From Nocardia araoensis NBRC 100135 (GTDB lineage Bacteria; Actinomycetota; Actinomycetes; Mycobacteriales; Mycobacteriaceae), in NCBI RefSeq assembly GCF_000308435.1, contig NZ_BAFR01000017.1, forward strand, positions 1 to 54,154: a stretch of 54,154 bases of DNA. Reading direction: 5' to 3'. The notes below the pieces were generated by a model. That model saw only the letters and a program-made list of their open reading frames with translations, was not told the origin of the DNA and ran no database searches. The position numbers and the translations under genes are program-made. This document shows positions 1 through 7,995 of this stretch, in pieces (the stretch's first letter is position 1; every line of letters starts with the position of its first letter).

Positions 1-1
1 A

Positions 2-727
2 CTAGGTTCTGTCTCCCAATGAGGTGAATCGATCGGCCCCATGGTTGGGGTCGATCGTGCATCATGTCGTGCGTGGCGACCGCGATCGGTGATCGATACC
101 AGGTTCTGACCGACAAGCAGTTGGAACTGCTGGAGTTGCTGCTACCGAAGTCCGAGGGCCACGTGGGCCGTAACTTCGCCAACAATCGCCTGGTGGGGGG
201 GCACATCAGCAGGCCGCCGGCGCGGCCGCCGACTCGGTGACCGGCTGAACCGGCCAACCATGCCATCGGGCGCTCCCGTGGTGGGCTGAGCACCAAGATC
301 CATCTCGCCGCTGACGGCGCCGGTCGCGGCCTGGCCGTGCTGCTCACGCCCGGTCAAACCACCGCCGCTGCTGCCGCGACTGGCCGGTGGGGCGCCGCGG
401 CGCAATCCGGAGGTGGTGATCGCCGACCGCGCCTACTCGGCGGCGTCGAACCGATCCTTGTTGCGCCGCAGACGCATCCAGATCGTGATTCCCGAACGCC
501 GGGACCAGGTCGCCAACCGCAAACGCAAGGGCCGCGCAGGTGGGCGGGCACCGAGCTTCGATGCCGAGATCTACAAACGCCGCAATGTCATCGAACGTGC
601 CTTCAACAGTGCCAAGCACTGGCGGGCGGTGGCCACTCGCTACGACAAGCTCGCGATCACCTACCGGGCCGGATTCGTCCTGGCCCTCACCGTTGAATGG
701 CTCAAATCAGTGGGAGACACGACCCAG
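2..727 (+). mobile_element. Decayed IS5-family insertion sequence with recognisable ends
   Basis: Imperfect terminal inverted repeats of about 26 bp lie at 2-27 and 702-727 (about 20 of 26 positions match; the core is tctccca at 12-18 against tgggaga at 711-717). They enclose remains of a DDE transposase. At about 726 bp the element is shorter than intact relatives, in line with the missing central part of the transposase. Target duplication cannot be judged because the left end is at the window edge. A strong hairpin lies just inside the left end (30-57). Confidence 0.65.
30..57. terminator. Hairpin inside the left end of the IS
   Basis: Arms 30-40 and 47-57 pair over 11 bp (one G-U) around a 6-nt loop. 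No U-run follows, as is common for actinobacterial terminators. It may block read-through into the transposase. The left arm shares 11 nt with the hairpin at 1165-1195. Confidence 0.4.
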
Positions 728-729
728 TG
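64..729 (+). pseudogene. IS5-family transposase, broken
   Basis: Frame 64-240 encodes a transposase N-terminus (LTDKQLELLELLLP, then RNFANNRLV) and stops at 238-240. A second frame near 270-360 gives SRGGLSTKIHLAADG and LLTPGQ, typical of the IS5 catalytic core. A third frame from about 413 gives IADRAYS, IPERRDQVANRKRKG, KRRNVIERAFN and ATRYDKLAITYRAG. The second Asp (ADRAY) and the Glu (VIER) of the DDE triad can be read, but the block with the first Asp is deleted and the frame shifts at least twice. The enzyme cannot be functional. Family recognition is firm; the exact subgroup is not. Confidence 0.75.
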
Positions 730-892
730 CCGCATCAGGTGCCGATCATCGACGCGATCTTCACCGCTCGCCCGCCGACGGTGGTGCGCTCGAGTCATTG
801 TTTGTTCCAACATGATTCGGTAGGCTGTGAAACAAGGGGGGTTCGAATGACGCAACCTCTGTGGAATCCATTGAAGCGAAAGAGGTTTCGTG

Positions 893-1093
893 ATGGCAGT
901 ACGATTGTTCTCTGGTGCGTTGGTCGGCGTGGCCGCGATCTTTGCCGCGACGATGCTTGCCCCGCAAGCTGAGGCTGCGCCAGCTGAACCTTGCAATGCG
1001 TATACCGTTGGCAACGTTCGCTATGAGGGCACGACGAAGTGGATCTGTTACTCGTACGGCGGGGGCTCGTACGGATGGATCGTTGCCGGATAG
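893..1093 (+). CDS. Small secreted protein of unknown function
   Basis: About 66 residues. The N-terminus is a clear Sec signal peptide: a short basic start, a hydrophobic core rich in Ala/Val/Ile/Phe, then an AEA-A type cleavage site near residue 28. The mature part is only about 38 residues, has two cysteines (one disulphide possible) and is rich in Gly/Tyr (ICYSYGGGSYGW). A purine-rich ribosome site (gaaagagg) precedes the start. GTG at 890 is an alternative start in the same frame. The gene stands alone between the dead IS and a hairpin at 1165-1195. I do not recognise a family; small secreted Cys-pair proteins of this kind are common in Nocardia and Mycobacterium. Confidence 0.6.
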   Translation: MAVRLFSGALVGVAAIFAATMLAPQAEAAPAEPCNAYTVGNVRYEGTTKWICYSYGGGSYGWIVAG

Positions 1094-1164
1094 CGATACC
1101 GGCTCCTGTTGTAATCAACGCCGTCGACACTGGCAAGCCGTCGGCGCATGACCTAACGGTCCAA

Positions 1165-1195
1165 CGATCGGCCCCGCCCCACGGTCGGGGCCGAT
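1165..1195. terminator. Terminator hairpin after the small secreted protein gene
   Basis: A perfect 9-bp stem (1167-1175 with 1187-1195) closes an 11-nt loop and is followed by ttt. It lies 70 bases after the stop at 1093. Confidence 0.6.
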
Positions 1196-1380
1196 TTCGC
1201 CGTTATCGGTGGCTACGGTCCGAACGTGGAGAAGGTTCGCGGCCGGATCGAGATCATTGAGTATTTCGATTCCGCGCACCCCGTGCCGATTTGGGGTTGC
1301 TGATGGAACGGGCGAGAAGAGTCGTGGCCGCTGATTTCGCGGTGGTTTCGCGTCCGCGGATACCGCATACGTGAAACGAA

Positions 1381-1402
1381 GGCCCTGGGTGCTGCCCAGG
1401 GC
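1381..1402 (-). terminator. Terminator of the type VII substrate operon
   Basis: Perfect 9-bp stem (1381-1389 with 1394-1402) and a 4-nt loop, 30 bases past the stop of the minus-strand gene ending at 1432. On that strand it is followed by ttcgttt. Confidence 0.65.
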
Positions 1403-1431
1403 CTCGTATATTCGGCCAGGTAGCTCGTCGG

Positions 1432-2973
1432 CTATTCGTCGGGCGGGGTCTCGAAGAGCGGAGTCGGCGTGGCCTGCACTCGGCGCGTGTGTTCCGAATC
1501 CGATTCCCGGTTCGCTGCCGACATTCCTCCGAGCAGACCGGTGCTTGCCGGAGTGGTTGACGGGGAACTGGACGTGGGCGCGGGAGCAGCGCTCGGACTG
1601 CCGGGGCCGGTATCGGTGTAGCTCGCCTGGCGAACGGGCGCCGGTTGCTCCTGCTTGGTTTCCGCGTGTTGCGGCGAATTCGGTTTATCGGTCTTGTTGT
1701 TGTCGGTGCCCGCCGGGTTTTCGGTCTTCGAATCGGTGGATTTCACGTTCGGATCGTCGGTTTTCGCATTCGGATCGGTGGCCGCCGGGTCTTGCTTCGG
1801 CGTCCCGGTCCCGGCAGGGTCACCCGTGGACTGCGAATCCGCAGGCGTGCCGTCGGTAGGGTGATTCCCGGCGATCGTGTCAGCGGCGTTCGCGAACTTC
1901 TCCGCGGTGGTACCGGCGGCCTCGATCAGACCCTTTCCTGCCTCCCCGCCCGCCTTGATGATGTCGGCGAGATTGTCGTCGAGCTTGCTGACGGAATCGA
2001 TCAGCGTGGGCACATTTCCGGTGATCTGGCCGACTGCGGAGATCAAACTCGTCACGTCCGACGGCTTCCACGAATTCGGGTCGCTGGCCGCACCGGTGGA
2101 CGCGGGTGTCTGCGCTGGTTGGTCGGTTTTGGAATCGTCTTTACTCTTATTGCTCGCGCCGGTCTTGTCGTCCTGTTTTCCGGACTGATCAGCTCCATCT
2201 TGCTTTCCGGACTGATCTTGTTTCCCGGTCTGATCGGCGCCGTCCTGCTTCCCGGCCTGATCGGATTTGTCTTGGTTGGCGGGCTGCTGGTCCGCGATCG
2301 CGCTAGCTTGCGGCGTGCCCGCGGGCGCGGTGGCAGCGGGCTCGTCCTTGTTCTGCTCGGATTGGTTCGCACCGGACGGGTTGCTGTACAGCGCGAGGGC
2401 CGGGTCGTCCGCGTCGGCGGACTTGCCGCTGTCGAGCGGGTCGCCGTCGCCGAGCTGATCGGATCGAGTACGGACGTCGCCGCTCGCCTGCTCGATCTTC
2501 GCCGCGACGTCTGTTTGGGTGCCGAGCAGTTCATTCAAGGCGGTGGTGATGGCGGTCTGGTAGGTGTACTGCGATTCGCCGTCCTCGTCCGAGATGCCCG
2601 GCCCAGGAGCGACGTGCCAGTCCTCCGAGACGGTGAATCCGGCCGCGACGGCCTCGTCGACCTTGTCCAGCAATGCTTGGCGGAATCCGGCGAGGCTGGT
2701 GCCGCTATCGATCAGGGTCTGCGCGAGCGCATCGGTATCCAATGCCACCTTGTTCGCGGTGTCGCGGTCGCCGGCGATCCGGTCGTACGCGGCGTAATAG
2801 GCATCACCGCTCCAATGCGCGCCCGCGGCTCGGATCTGCGTCACCGTCTGATCGATCAGCGCGACGAACTCTCCATTGCGCGTGCGTATTTCCGTGCCGG
2901 CTTCGCTCAATTTCCACGGCTGCCATTCCGACCGCATCTGGCTCAGGGTCGGCGTCGTGCTCGTAGTTCTCAC
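1432..2973 (-). CDS. Long WXG-type protein, probable type VII (ESX) secretion substrate
   Basis: 513 residues from GTG at 2973, whose GTGA overlaps the TGA of the upstream EspC-like gene, so the two are translationally coupled. The first ~180 residues are predicted alpha-helical and carry a WXG signature (AHWSGDAYYAAYD) followed by a YxxxD match, as in ESX/WXG100 proteins. Residues ~190-300 form a Gln/Lys/Asp/Ser linker with an imperfect repeat of the type GKQD-x-(A/S)D. A second helical segment follows (~315-390), then a Pro/Ser/Thr-rich tail. I recognise no toxin or enzyme domain. The likely role is a secreted ESX substrate or partner; this is inference from the WXG motif and neighbour. No esx/ecc secretion genes occur in the window. 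A terminator follows at 1381-1402. Confidence 0.65.
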   Translation of the reverse strand: MRTTSTTPTLSQMRSEWQPWKLSEAGTEIRTRNGEFVALIDQTVTQIRAAGAHWSGDAYYAAYDRIAGDRDTANKVALDTDALAQTLIDSGTSLAGFRQALLDKVDEAVAAGFTVSEDWHVAPGPGISDEDGESQYTYQTAITTALNELLGTQTDVAAKIEQASGDVRTRSDQLGDGDPLDSGKSADADDPALALYSNPSGANQSEQNKDEPAATAPAGTPQASAIADQQPANQDKSDQAGKQDGADQTGKQDQSGKQDGADQSGKQDDKTGASNKSKDDSKTDQPAQTPASTGAASDPNSWKPSDVTSLISAVGQITGNVPTLIDSVSKLDDNLADIIKAGGEAGKGLIEAAGTTAEKFANAADTIAGNHPTDGTPADSQSTGDPAGTGTPKQDPAATDPNAKTDDPNVKSTDSKTENPAGTDNNKTDKPNSPQHAETKQEQPAPVRQASYTDTGPGSPSAAPAPTSSSPSTTPASTGLLGGMSAANRESDSEHTRRVQATPTPLFETPPDE

Positions 2974-3263
2974 AGCTGTGCGCCCATCGCGTCGAGGCCC
3001 GCGCGAAACTCTTGATCGGACACCTCGTAATTCGCGGCGCCGCCTTTCGCGATATTCGAGACTCGCTTGCAGCGCATGGCCATTCGCCGCCATGCGTCTT
3101 CGATATCGGAACCCGCCGCCGAACACACTTCGCTCAGCGCCGACCCGGGCAGGACGCCACCGAGCGCATCGGTGGTGGCACGCACGGTCAAAGCGCCGAT
3201 ATCGCCGCCGATTCGGTCCATCGACGCGGCCAACGCGCGCAGCTCCGCTGGATCGACGTTCAT
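2970..3263 (-). CDS. EspC-like ESX secretion-associated protein
   Basis: 97 residues, helical, and resembling the EspC/WXG100-like family of type VII substrates. The C-terminal part contains YEVSD, matching the YxxxD/E export signal. There is no Sec signal. The start is ATG 3263, because an excellent ribosome site (ggaggggg) sits just upstream and would be destroyed as coding sequence if the earlier in-frame ATG (3278) were used. The stop overlaps the GTG of the long WXG-type gene by 4 bases. A small helical partner encoded directly before a long WXG protein is the usual arrangement for co-secreted heterodimers. Whether this pair is exported by a remote ESX system cannot be seen here. Confidence 0.7.
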   Translation of the reverse strand: MNVDPAELRALAASMDRIGGDIGALTVRATTDALGGVLPGSALSEVCSAAGSDIEDAWRRMAMRCKRVSNIAKGGAANYEVSDQEFRAGLDAMGAQL

Positions 3264-3381
3264 AACGCCCCCCTCCATACCGGATCCCCTCCGGCGTAAC
3301 GCTATACCAGAGCACTCCCGCCCCTGCGGCTCAATCTATCATTCGCCGCCTGCGAAACGTCAAGCGCAGCAAGCTCTTCGC

Positions 3382-4044
3382 TTACCTCTCCGCGTCGGGG
3401 TCCGGCGGGAGCACGCCGGTGACCAAGAAGATGACGCGGCGGCCGATCTCCACCGCGTGATCGGCGAAGCGCTCGTAGTAGCGACCGAGCAGCGTGACAT
3501 CGACGGCAGCCGCGACGCCGTATTTCCACTCCCGGTCCATGAGCAAGGTGAAGAGGTGACGGTGCAGATCGTCCATCGCCTCGTCGTCCTCGTTCAGCTG
3601 CGCTGCGCGCTCCGGGTCACGGGTTTCCAGCACCTCACGCGCACCGGCACCCATGTTCACCGCGATGCGGCCCATCTCGGCGAAGTAGCCGTTGACCGCC
3701 TCGGGTAGGGCGTGGTTCGGATGACGCCTGCGCGCGACCTTGGCCACGTGCAGCGCGAGCGCCCCCATCCGGTTCACATCGGCGACGATCTGGATCGTGC
3801 TCACCACTTGCCGCAAATCACCGGCGACCGGCGCCTGCAGCGCGAGCAGAGCGAAGGCCTTCTCCTCGGCGTCCTGGATCAGTTCGGCGATCCGGTCGGA
3901 CTCGCTGATCACCTGCTCCGCCAGCGCGAGGTCCGCCTGGAGCAGAGCTTGGGTAGCCCGCTCCATGGCCGAGCCGGCCAACCCGGCCATCTCACCCAGC
4001 AGGTGGGCGAGCTCGGCCATTTGCTCGTTGTAGATGACACGCAT
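3382..4044 (-). CDS. phoU: Phosphate transport system regulator PhoU
   Basis: 220 residues, matching mycobacterial PhoY2/PhoU along its whole length (start [36 protein letters not shown] near the end). PhoU is a two-domain three-helix-bundle protein that links the Pst phosphate transporter to the SenX3/PhoR-type sensor kinase and represses phosphate-starvation genes when phosphate is plentiful. I chose ATG 4044 over the in-frame ATG at 4056 because the family begins MR(V/T)xY. No pst genes are adjacent; the next gene is an LCP protein, as in M. tuberculosis. Three PHO-box-like units lie upstream (4064-4100) and a near-CRP palindrome at 4194-4209. Confidence 0.92.
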   Translation of the reverse strand: MRVIYNEQMAELAHLLGEMAGLAGSAMERATQALLQADLALAEQVISESDRIAELIQDAEEKAFALLALQAPVAGDLRQVVSTIQIVADVNRMGALALHVAKVARRRHPNHALPEAVNGYFAEMGRIAVNMGAGAREVLETRDPERAAQLNEDDEAMDDLHRHLFTLLMDREWKYGVAAAVDVTLLGRYYERFADHAVEIGRRVIFLVTGVLPPDPDAER

Positions 4045-4063
4045 GGAACCTGACACTAGTTCG

Positions 4064-4100
4064 CCGCGCTGACCAAGTCACGAACAGGGAGTGAATGACC
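4064..4100 (-). promoter_or_regulatory. Candidate PHO box before phoU
   Basis: On the minus strand three 11-nt units of the form G(G/T)TC(A/G) occur: 4100-4090, 4085-4075 and 4074-4064. The last two abut exactly, and a 4-nt gap separates the first. This resembles the direct-repeat PHO boxes bound by PhoP/RegX3-type regulators. It is 20-56 bases before the phoU start. Confidence 0.3.
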
Positions 4101-4193
4101 GGTGTGCATCATTAGCGCGCGGGTTGCCGTTGACCATTCAACGACCGCTGTCCACACCCTCGCCGACCTCGAAACGACGACATCACAACGATT

Positions 4194-4209
4194 TGTGACC
4201 TGCGTCGCA
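4194..4209. promoter_or_regulatory. Near-consensus CRP-type palindrome
   Basis: TGTGA-N6-TCGCA differs by one base from the CRP/Fnr-type consensus TGTGA-N6-TCACA. It lies 150 bases upstream of phoU and just after the end of the LCP gene. Confidence 0.3.
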
Positions 4210-4225
4210 CCCGTCCTGCCGAGTG

Positions 4226-6538
4226 CTACTTGCAGATCTCGTCGGCCGCGTTGACGTGTTCCAGGTCCGACGGCAGGACGGCGGGCGGCGAATCCTTCGC
4301 GGTGCTCGTCGCGACGTTGGTGATCTCGTCACCGACCGGTGTCGGCGCCTTCACCGTGACGCCGGTCTTCGAGTCACCTCCGATGACGACCTCGACGATG
4401 CCGCCGAGATCGTCGGCGGACTCGATGGTCGCGCCGGGGATGGAGGTCGCTACGGTCGCGGCCTCGGCCTCCAGGCCGGGGGCGTAACGAACCTTCGTCG
4501 TGGTGGAGGTGCCGTTGGCGTAGTTTCCGGTGTTGTAGATCGTGAAGCCCTGGTTGCCGAGCTTGGTGGCCGCCGTGCGCGCCAGCCCTTCGACTCCAGA
4601 ACCGTTGGACACCAGCAGCGAGACGGTGGAGGGATCCACCGCCTTGTACTTGGTGGGGGTCGGCGCGGCCTGGGTAGGAGCGGGTGCGTTCGCCTGAACG
4701 GTCGGCTTCTCGCCCGGCAGCGGCTGATCGTCGCGGATCGCCTTGAAAATCGCCTTGATATCGGATTCGCGGGGGATCTCGTTGCCGTAAGAGGTAGTGC
4801 CCGAGGTCGGGACGGTGATGAAGGTGACCGCGCCTGCATCGATCTTCTGGAGTGAACGTCCCAGCATCAGTAGGTCGTTGGGTTCGACCTTCTGGACCCA
4901 GGTGTGCTGGCTGAACGCGCTGATGAAGCCGTTCAGCTTGCTCGGATTGAACAGCACCTTGCTGGACAGCGTGCCGCGCAGCAGGGAAGCGAGGAAGCGT
5001 TGCTGCCGGTTGATGCGGTCGTAGTCGCTGCGCTCCTCGCCGTATACATGCCTGGCGCGTACGTAGTTCAGCGCGGTTTGGCCGTCGATGACCTGCTTGC
5101 CAGGATGCTCGAGGATGGTGCCGAGCACCTCGTCGACGAGCGGCTTGCTGGCGCACACCTCGACGCCGTTGATCTGGTTGACCATGCTTTCGAAACCGGC
5201 GAAGTCGATGCCGATGAAGTGATTGATCGACGCGCCGGTGAGGCGCTGGATCGTGGCGACGAGACACTGCGGGCCGCCGAGGTTGTAGACGGCGTTGAGC
5301 TTGTCGCCTATGGCAGACGGGAACTTCTCGTCGGTGTTTTTGTTCTTCTCGTTGTCCCACCCGTAGCACTGCGGCCTGGTCACGTCCAGGTCGCGAGGGA
5401 AGGAGACTACGACGACACGACTGCGGTTCTTCGGAATATGGACGAGCATGGTGGTGTCCGCGCGGGCGCCTTCGGCATCGTCCAAAGTGCCCGCGCCGAG
5501 TTGACCGTTGGCCCCTGCACGGGTGTCGGTACCGACCAGCAGGTAGTTCTCGTCGCCGAGCTGGGCGTTGGAATCGACGATGTCCTGTGAATTCTCGTCG
5601 AGGGCATTGACCTGGGTGAAGCTGTCCGTGGTCGACCGCATATAGCTCCAGCCGCCGCCGGTGACCAGCAGAGCGAGCACGGCGCACACCGCACCCCCTG
5701 CCCTTCCCGCGGTCCGCAGCCGCTTGTTGCGGCGCTCCCGGGACGCCTGTAGGCGGGTCTGGGCGGTGCCGACGGCCTTCGGCTCAGTGCCCTTGCGGTC
5801 CTTGGTGGGCCAGCCCATACCCTTGCGTAGGGCGCGCGTCGGCTCGTCGACCGGGGGGATTACGTCGGTGACCTCTTCGGCGTGCTCCGGCTCCGGACGC
5901 GGGAGCGGAGCGTCGGGCGCTTCGGGGGTCGAGCGATCGGCAGGGCGGCGGCTCGCTGCGCGGGCGGCCGGTGTGGCGCCCGTGATGTCCTGGACAACCG
6001 GTGAGCTGCCGGTCTGGCGTGGGGGTGGCGAGTCGGGGGCACGCCGGGGACCGGCTGCGGCGCCGCGGCCGTTGGCGGCAGCCGGGTCGGCGGGTCGGCG
6101 TGGCGCTTCCTGACGCGACTCGGCGCGGTTGATTCGGCCGGATGGCGGGCCTGCCTGCGGTGGTACCGGCTCCGAGCGGCGGCCTCGGTTCGTTGGGGGG
6201 CCCGAAACCGGTGGCGGCTCGGCGCGGCCTCGGCTGGGCACGGCGGCCTGCCCCGGGGGGCCGGGTTCCGCACGGCGGCCTCGGCTCGGCGCGGCGGCCG
6301 GGTCCGCTGGGGTGGCTTCCGCACGGCGGCCGCGACGGCCGGTGCGTTCGTTGTCGACCCGCTGGACGAGATCCTGGACCGTCAGCGGCGCGGAACTCTG
6401 ATCCGGAGTGGCGTCGGCATGGCGGGAACGGCGAGACGGATGTGCGGCGTCCCGGTCGGGAGAGTCCGCCGCGGGATACCGCTCCCACGGGGCACGACCT
6501 CCGGGCCGTGGCGAACGCCCGTGCCGATCGTCACCCAC
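4226..6538 (-). CDS. LCP (LytR-CpsA-Psr) family cell-wall ligase with LytR_C domain
   Basis: About 770 residues. The first ~270 are a Pro/Arg/Ala-rich disordered cytoplasmic region. One membrane span lies at about 281-300. The LCP domain follows at about 335-500, with the conserved Asp (VGTDTR, ARADTTM) and Arg residues (FPRDLDV) of phosphotransferases that join polymers to peptidoglycan. A LytR_C domain lies at about 640-720. In mycolata, LCP proteins attach arabinogalactan to peptidoglycan at the outer face of the membrane. Place and length match M. tuberculosis Rv0822c. The start is uncertain: GTG 6538 or the adjacent TTG 6541. The sequence shows no sign of decay. Confidence 0.9.
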   Translation of the reverse strand: MGDDRHGRSPRPGGRAPWERYPAADSPDRDAAHPSRRSRHADATPDQSSAPLTVQDLVQRVDNERTGRRGRRAEATPADPAAAPSRGRRAEPGPPGQAAVPSRGRAEPPPVSGPPTNRGRRSEPVPPQAGPPSGRINRAESRQEAPRRPADPAAANGRGAAAGPRRAPDSPPPRQTGSSPVVQDITGATPAARAASRRPADRSTPEAPDAPLPRPEPEHAEEVTDVIPPVDEPTRALRKGMGWPTKDRKGTEPKAVGTAQTRLQASRERRNKRLRTAGRAGGAVCAVLALLVTGGGWSYMRSTTDSFTQVNALDENSQDIVDSNAQLGDENYLLVGTDTRAGANGQLGAGTLDDAEGARADTTMLVHIPKNRSRVVVVSFPRDLDVTRPQCYGWDNEKNKNTDEKFPSAIGDKLNAVYNLGGPQCLVATIQRLTGASINHFIGIDFAGFESMVNQINGVEVCASKPLVDEVLGTILEHPGKQVIDGQTALNYVRARHVYGEERSDYDRINRQQRFLASLLRGTLSSKVLFNPSKLNGFISAFSQHTWVQKVEPNDLLMLGRSLQKIDAGAVTFITVPTSGTTSYGNEIPRESDIKAIFKAIRDDQPLPGEKPTVQANAPAPTQAAPTPTKYKAVDPSTVSLLVSNGSGVEGLARTAATKLGNQGFTIYNTGNYANGTSTTTKVRYAPGLEAEAATVATSIPGATIESADDLGGIVEVVIGGDSKTGVTVKAPTPVGDEITNVATSTAKDSPPAVLPSDLEHVNAADEICK

Positions 6539-6699
6539 CAACGAACCTCGCTTTTCGTCCTGCTTTTCCGCTCAGGTCACACTCGACCGGCGGCACCGAT
6601 TCCGCAATGATAACGATTCCGCCACGGCGGGCCACCCCGGAGCGAAATCGAAGAGGTCACAGTGGTGTTGCTCTTGCGATTCGCTGTGTGGTTGCCCGA

Positions 6700-7842
6700 T
6701 CACCCTCCGCTGTGCATCACATCCGCCGCGCGCGGTACCGCGGGATCGTCCGGATCGTCGAGCCAGCCGTGCGGCAGCGCGACCTTGCCCGGCGAACCCT
6801 GTCTGCCGCGCGGACCCTCCGCGTCCTTCGGGAAGGGAGCCGTCGGGTCGAGTTGGCCGACGAGGTCCTCCAGCTGTGCGAGGCTGCCCACGGTGGCGAA
6901 CGAGCGACGCAGGTCGGAGCCGACCGGGAAGCCCATCAGATACCAGGCCATGTGCTTGCGCAGATCACGCATGGCTTTCTCCTCGCCGAGATGCTCGGAC
7001 AGCAGCGCGCCGTGCCGGTACAGCACCGCGCCGACCCGGCCGAGATCGGGAGCCTCGGGCAGCGGCTCACCGCGCAGCGCCGCTTGCAGCTCGGCGAACA
7101 GCCACGGCCTGCCCAGGCAGCCGCGGCCGACGACCACGCCGTCGCACCCGGTCTCGTCCATCATGCGGACGGCGTCGGCGGCGGAGAAGATGTCACCGTT
7201 GCCGAGCACCGGGATCGAGGTGACCGCCTCCTTGAGCCGGGCGATCGCGGTCCAATCGGCCTGGCCGGAGTAGCGTTGCGCGGCCGTGCGGGCGTGCAGG
7301 GCCACCGCCTGCGCTCCTTCGGCTTCGGCGATCCGGCCCGCGTCCAGATAGGTGAGGTGGTCGTCATCGATGCCGATGCGGAACTTCACCGTGACCGGGA
7401 CCCCCGCCGGTTCCGCCGCGCTCACCATGGCGCGCACGATGCTCCGGAACAGTGTGCGCTTGTACGGCAGGGCGGCGCCGCCGCCCAGCCGGGTGACCTT
7501 GGGCACGGGGCAGCCAAGGTTGAGGTCGATGTGGTCGGCCCAGCCCTCGCCGACGATGATCCGCACCGCTTCGCCGAGTGTGGCCGGGTCGACGCCGTAG
7601 AGCTGCATCGAACGGGGATGCTCGTCGGCGTCGAAGGACATCATGTGCAGCGTCTTCTCGTTACGCTCGACCACCGCGCGCGCGGTGATCATCTCGCACA
7701 CGTAGATCGAGGTCGGGCTGCCGAATTCCCGGCACAGCTTGCGGAACGCCAGATTCGTGATGCCCGCCATCGGCGCGAGCACGACCGGCGGATCGACCGG
7801 ATACGGCCCGATCCGCAGCTTGGTCATCGCCTCGGTAGTCAT
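6700..7842 (-). CDS. dusB: tRNA-dihydrouridine synthase DusB
   Basis: 380 residues, FMN-dependent TIM-barrel enzyme that reduces uridine to dihydrouridine in the D-loop of tRNA. Visible motifs are LAPMAGITNLAFRKL (FMN/substrate loop), LNLGCPVPKV with the catalytic Cys, and VVVGRGCLGRPWLF near the phosphate-binding end. ATG 7842 is chosen; the open frame runs on to 7941, but that extension has no family resemblance. It sits between the LCP gene and desA1, in the same order as mycobacterial Rv0822c-Rv0824c. Confidence 0.93.
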   Translation of the reverse strand: MTTEAMTKLRIGPYPVDPPVVLAPMAGITNLAFRKLCREFGSPTSIYVCEMITARAVVERNEKTLHMMSFDADEHPRSMQLYGVDPATLGEAVRIIVGEGWADHIDLNLGCPVPKVTRLGGGAALPYKRTLFRSIVRAMVSAAEPAGVPVTVKFRIGIDDDHLTYLDAGRIAEAEGAQAVALHARTAAQRYSGQADWTAIARLKEAVTSIPVLGNGDIFSAADAVRMMDETGCDGVVVGRGCLGRPWLFAELQAALRGEPLPEAPDLGRVGAVLYRHGALLSEHLGEEKAMRDLRKHMAWYLMGFPVGSDLRRSFATVGSLAQLEDLVGQLDPTAPFPKDAEGPRGRQGSPGKVALPHGWLDDPDDPAVPRAADVMHSGG

Positions 7843-7995
7843 CGTCACGCCGACCAGTGTCTCATTTGCCCACGTAAGTCGGCCGGAGCGGGCCGTCTGC
7901 GCGGGTGCGCATGTCGTCGCGCGGACACCGGCCGTGCACACCGACGCCGCCCTCGGTCTTCCAGGAGGGCGGCGCCGGTCGTTGTGCGAAGGGTC

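Larger units (their letters stand above)
1094..1431. other. Intergenic stretch with two terminators and no gene seen
   Basis: Between the small secreted protein gene and the type VII gene pair I see only the hairpins at 1165-1195 and 1381-1402. No ORF with a credible ribosome site or family resemblance was found. Confidence 0.5.

Noticed and set aside
1645..3015. Plus-strand ORF of 456 codons opposite the WXG-type gene
   Set aside because: Antisense of the real gene, which has a WXG motif, coupled start and terminator.
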